Assembly (NCBI RefSeq): GCF_016082275.1
Contig: NZ_MOWM01000030.1
Coordinates: 1-58,033 of the forward strand
Length of the DNA: 58,033 nucleotides
DNA from: Variovorax sp. E3
GTDB taxonomy: Bacteria > Pseudomonadota > Gammaproteobacteria > Burkholderiales > Burkholderiaceae_C
Direction of reading: 5' to 3'
Shown here: piece by piece, positions 55,055 through 58,033 of the stretch
Numbering within the stretch: the first letter of the stretch is position 1
Layout: each line of letters begins with the position of its first letter
Made by a program: the position numbers and the translations under genes
Notes under the pieces: model-generated
Seen by the model: the letters and a program-made list of their open reading frames with translations, nothing else
What the model was told of the DNA's origin: nothing
Databases searched by the model: none

Positions 55055-55792
55055 GTGCGCCTCGACACGCTCTACACCGCCGAGACCCCGGAGGGCATCG
55101 CGCTGTCGCTGCGTCCGGCCGGCCTGATGGCGCGCGGGCTGGCCTACCTGATCGACTTCGCGATCCGGCTGGGCATCTTCATCGGCGTGGCGATCGTCGT
55201 CGGCATGCTGGGCAAGATGGGCGTTGGCGTCATGCTGCTGAGCTACTTCTTCCTCGAGTGGTTCTACCCCGTGGTCTTCGAGCTCACGCGCGCGGCGGCC
55301 ACGCCCGGCAAACGCATGATGGGCCTGCGCGTGGTGATGGACTCGGGCCTGCCCGTGACGCCCGCCGCCGCGCTGACCCGCAACCTGCTGCGCGCGGCCG
55401 ATTTCGTGCCGTCGTTCTACGGCGCGGGCATCGTGTCGATGCTGTGGCGGCGCGACAGCAAGCGGCTGGGCGACCTGGCCGCCGGCACGCTGGTGGTGTT
55501 CAGCAGCCAGGTGAGCCTGCACGGCGACGTGCCCCCGGCCGAGCCGCGGGCGCCCGCGCGGCCGCTGTCGCCGCGCGAGCAGATGGCCATCGTCTCGTGG
55601 GCTGGCCGCGCGACGCGCCTCACGCCTGAGCGCTTCGACGAACTCGCGCGCATCGCGGAGCCCGTGCTGGGCCCCGACGCTTCGGGCGTGTCGTCGGATG
55701 CATCGGCGTCGCAGCGGCTGCTCGGCGTCGCGCAGTGGGTGCTGGGCCGCCGTGGCGCCAGCGCGCCCACCCAGGGAGGCACCACCCGATGA
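55055..55792 (+). CDS. RDD-family membrane protein (second copy)
   Basis: 245 residues from GTG 55055. LRPAGLMARGLAYLIDFAIRLG is the RDD start and TPGKRMMGLRVVMDSGLPVT the middle block. The C-terminal 100 residues are soluble (LSPREQMAIVSWAGRATRLT). This is the RDD protein usually found beside SpoIIM, DUF4129 and MoxR genes. It overlaps the SpoIIM-like ATG as ATGA. Confidence 0.85.
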   Translation: MRLDTLYTAETPEGIALSLRPAGLMARGLAYLIDFAIRLGIFIGVAIVVGMLGKMGVGVMLLSYFFLEWFYPVVFELTRAAATPGKRMMGLRVVMDSGLPVTPAAALTRNLLRAADFVPSFYGAGIVSMLWRRDSKRLGDLAAGTLVVFSSQVSLHGDVPPAEPRAPARPLSPREQMAIVSWAGRATRLTPERFDELARIAEPVLGPDASGVSSDASASQRLLGVAQWVLGRRGASAPTQGGTTR

Positions 55793-56790
55793 CGCCGCTC
55801 GACTTCGAAGCCGCCTACGCGCCGCTGTGGAGCGAGCTCGAAGCCGTGATCCGCGTGGCCGAAACCAAGCGCAAGTTCGACGGTGCGCGGCTTTCCACGC
55901 TGTACCGCCGCGTGTGCGAGCACCTGGCGCTGGCCCAGGCGCGCGCCTACCCGATCCACCTCACGCAGCGGCTCGAAACCCTGACGCAGAGCGCGCACCG
56001 ACTGATCTACCGGCAGCACGACTACGGCCTGGCGCGCTTCGCGCGGCTGGCGCTGGTCGACTTTCCCGAGGCGGTGCGGGCGCACCGCGTGTTCCTGTGG
56101 GTGTCGGCGCTCATGTTCACGCTGCCGCTGCTCGCGGCGGGCTGGGCCGCATACCGCGACCCGGGCTTCATCCTGCACCTGCTGGACGCCGACAACGTGC
56201 AGCAGTTCGATTCGATGTACAGCGACAGCGCCGAGGCCTTCGGCCGCACGCGCGGCGCCGACGACGACTGGCAGATGTTCGGCTTCTACGTGATGCACAA
56301 CATCGGCATCGGCTTTCGCTGCTTCGCGGCCGGCATCTTCGCGGGCGTGGGCAGCGCCGCGGTGGTGGTGTTCAACGGCGTGCAGATCGGCGCGGTCGGC
56401 GGCTACCTGATCGGCGCGGGGCACAGCGAGAACTTCCTGTCCTTCGTCGTCACGCATGCGGCCTTCGAGCTCACGGCCATCGTGCTGGCCGGTGCGGCGG
56501 GGCTGCGGCTGGGCTACGCGTGGATCGCCCCGGGGCGGCACACGCGGCTCGAGGCCCTGCGGCTGGCCGCGCGGCATGCGGTGGTGATCGTCTACGGCGT
56601 CATCGGCCTGCTGCTGATCGCCGCCGCGATCGAGGCCTTCTGGTCGTCGGCGCGCTGGATTGCGCCGGCCGTGAAGTACGGCGTGGGCGGCGCCTGCTGG
56701 GTGCTGGTGCTGGCCTACCTCGGGTGGCAGGGCCGACCGCGCGCCGCCGTGGCTGCTGCAGCAATGAAGGAGGGCGACCGTGCAGGTTGA
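55789..56790 (+). CDS. SpoIIM-like membrane protein
   Basis: 333 residues. An N-terminal soluble part (LSTLYRRVCEHLALAQARAYP) precedes a membrane block: VFLWVSALMFTLPLLAAGW, then FGFYVMHNIGIGFRCFAAGIFAGVGS and VVTHAAFELTAIVLAGAAGL. The NxxxxF and HxxxEL motifs (MHNIGIGFRCF, HAAFELTAIV) are the SpoIIM signature. In non-sporulating bacteria it belongs to a conserved MoxR-type gene set of unknown role. Confidence 0.85.
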   Translation: MTPLDFEAAYAPLWSELEAVIRVAETKRKFDGARLSTLYRRVCEHLALAQARAYPIHLTQRLETLTQSAHRLIYRQHDYGLARFARLALVDFPEAVRAHRVFLWVSALMFTLPLLAAGWAAYRDPGFILHLLDADNVQQFDSMYSDSAEAFGRTRGADDDWQMFGFYVMHNIGIGFRCFAAGIFAGVGSAAVVVFNGVQIGAVGGYLIGAGHSENFLSFVVTHAAFELTAIVLAGAAGLRLGYAWIAPGRHTRLEALRLAARHAVVIVYGVIGLLLIAAAIEAFWSSARWIAPAVKYGVGGACWVLVLAYLGWQGRPRAAVAAAAMKEGDRAG

Positions 56791-57511
56791 CGGCCTGGCC
56801 ATCGCGCTGCGACCCCGGCCCATGGCCGAGGCCGCCGACCTGGGCGCGCAGCTGGTGCGCAGCCATGCGCGCTCGGTGTGGCGCACCTTCCTGCCGGTGT
56901 ATGTGGTGACGGTGCTGCTGGCGTTCTGCACGGTCGAGATCGCCGGCTGGCTGCCGAGCCTGCTGATCTTCTGCCTCAAGCCCTGGCTCGACCGCAGCCT
57001 GCTATTCGTGCATTCGCGCGCCGTGTTCGGCCAGGAGACGCGCTGGGCCGACCTGTGGCACAACCGCCGCGCCGTGTGGGGCGGGCAACTGCTGCGCACG
57101 CTGCTGTGGCGGCGGCTGTCGCCCTGGCGTTCGTTCACCCAGGCGATCGAGCAACTCGAAGGCCAGCGCGGCAGCGCCCGGCGCAAGCGGCGCAACCAAC
57201 TGCTGAGCGGACGGCGCGGCGCGGCCACGGGCATGCAGCTGGTGTACGCCAACGTGGAGATGGCGCTGGACATCTGCCTGCTGTCGCTGCTGTTCTGGTT
57301 CGCGCCCGAAGGCAGCGCCCGCGAGCTGTTCGGCTGGATCACGCAGTCGGAGTCTGCACTGCAGAGCCTGCTGGCCGCGGGGGCCTATGCGCTCGTGGTC
57401 GGCGTGCTGGAGCCGTTCTACGTGGCGGCCGGTTTTGCGATGTACCTCAACCGCCGGGTGGAGCTGGAAGCCTGGGACATCGAACAGGAGTTCCGCCGTG
57501 GGTTCAAGTGA
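56780..57511 (+). CDS. Membrane protein of the RDD-SpoIIM-DUF4129 gene set
   Basis: 243 residues from GTG 56780, overlapping the previous gene by 11 bases. It has about 4 helices (FLPVYVVTVLLAFCTVEIAG, DICLLSLLFWFAP, LLAAGAYALVVGVLEPFYVAAG). The central part is strongly basic (GQRGSARRKRRNQLL). I do not know a characterised homolog. The position suggests a role with SpoIIM-like and DUF4129 proteins. Confidence 0.7.
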   Translation: MQVDGLAIALRPRPMAEAADLGAQLVRSHARSVWRTFLPVYVVTVLLAFCTVEIAGWLPSLLIFCLKPWLDRSLLFVHSRAVFGQETRWADLWHNRRAVWGGQLLRTLLWRRLSPWRSFTQAIEQLEGQRGSARRKRRNQLLSGRRGAATGMQLVYANVEMALDICLLSLLFWFAPEGSARELFGWITQSESALQSLLAAGAYALVVGVLEPFYVAAGFAMYLNRRVELEAWDIEQEFRRGFK

Positions 57512-57532
57512 CACCGGCGCGAACCGGCCGGC

Positions 57533-58033
57533 ATGGCGCGATGGGCGCGGGGCCTGTTGCTGGCCGTGCTGGCCGTGTCGTGCGCTGGAGTGCCGCTGGC
57601 CGCCGCCGCGCAGGAGCCCCCGACGCGCGAACAGGTGAAGGCCGCCGTCGACAAGGTGCGCGCCGATCCGAACATGCCCGGCTTCAAGACCGAGAAGAAG
57701 CTGCGCTTCAAGGCGCGCGACGAAGAAGACGAAGAGCCCGACAAGAAGACCGACAGCCTCGACTGGCTGCGCGACTTCGTGAAGGTCGTGGCCGAAGGCG
57801 CGCGCTGGCTCATCTGGGGGCTGGGCGCGCTGGCGCTGGCCTGGCTGGTGATTCGCCTGCGCCGCTGGATGCAGGTGCGTGCCGGCGGCGCGCGGCCCGG
57901 CAAGGCGCCGCTGCCCAGCCATGTCGGCAGCCTCGACATCCGCCCCGAGAGCCTGCCCGACGACATCGGCAACGCCGCCGCCGCGCTCTGGCAGCGCGGC
58001 CGCCACCGGCCCGCGCTGTCGCTGCTGTATCGC
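57533..58033 (+). CDS. DUF4129-type membrane protein (3' partial)
   Basis: The frame is open to the window edge, 167 codons. MARWARGLLLAVLAVSCAGV with AAAAQEPP is a signal peptide. Then an acidic/basic linker (RFKARDEEDEEPDKKTDSL), a membrane helix (WLIWGLGALALAWLVIRLR), and a tail starting ALWQRGRHRPALSLLYR, the usual beginning of the DUF4129 domain. Starts 21 bases after the previous stop. MoxR and DUF58 genes would be expected next. Confidence 0.75.
   Translation, partial: MARWARGLLLAVLAVSCAGVPLAAAAQEPPTREQVKAAVDKVRADPNMPGFKTEKKLRFKARDEEDEEPDKKTDSLDWLRDFVKVVAEGARWLIWGLGALALAWLVIRLRRWMQVRAGGARPGKAPLPSHVGSLDIRPESLPDDIGNAAAALWQRGRHRPALSLLYR

Overview
The window is GC-rich bacterial chromosome with the right-hand part of a Mu-like prophage at its left edge. 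Codon use, gene order (rsmI-yraN-diaA-dolP, pilT-pilU beside yggS, rutABCDEF) and family-specific intergenic palindromes suggest a Variovorax or close Comamonadaceae relative. This is an inference from gene content; no rRNA is present.

Layout. 1-11772: tail and late genes of a transposable (Mu-type) prophage in Mu order (tape measure, gp43/N, gp44/P, gp45 spike, gp46, gp47/J, gp48, fibre, fibre chaperone). They are followed by a Com-type zinc-finger regulator, a 58-residue ORF, an ABC-ATPase/GNAT fusion, a formyltransferase-fold protein and a 118-residue unknown. Two direct repeats 22 bp apart probably mark the phage right end. 11828-16146 (-): rutABCDEF pyrimidine catabolism, with a near-consensus RutR operator upstream of rutA. 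16362-18498 (+): an NTF2-like protein, a YheT hydrolase and an unknown. 18550-19185 (-): a cytochrome c. 19303-25361: an RND tripartite pump (-) with a divergent TetR/AcrR repressor and an AcrR-like operator. 26071-26145: tRNA-Arg(CCG). 26199-28967: a small unknown, an AraC regulator, a TSUP permease and a GST. 28979-31873: rsmI (-), then yraN-diaA-dolP (+). 31922-34947: a 3-hydroxyisobutyrate dehydrogenase-family enzyme (-), then a MerR and MFS pair (+). 34944-38020: pilU and pilT (-), yggS (+). 38034-46805 (-): an unassigned catabolic gene set: GntR regulator, FAH-family hydrolase, NitT/TauT-type ABC importer, two VOC proteins, a DapA-like aldolase, an esterase, a second RutE-like reductase and a TSUP permease. 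46897-48400 (-): an Lrp regulator and two small secreted proteins. 48663-52915 (+): gdhA, an AlkB and ADP-ribosylglycohydrolase pair, a P-loop kinase and a lipoprotein. 52962-58033 (+): MarR, FUSC, RDD, RDD, SpoIIM-like, a membrane protein and a DUF4129-type protein that runs off the window.

Sequence quality matters. At least fourteen genes, including gdhA, rsmI and rutD, are each broken by one to three single-base indels, nearly all deletions in G/C runs. This pattern looks like uncorrected read error rather than decay. I annotate such genes across the break and give the inferred breakpoint.

The most novel-looking content is the Com/ABC-GNAT/formyltransferase module at the prophage right end, which occupies the place of com-mom in phage Mu and may be a DNA hypermodification (anti-restriction) system. 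Second is the GntR-controlled catabolic gene set at 38-46.8 kb, whose substrate I cannot name.
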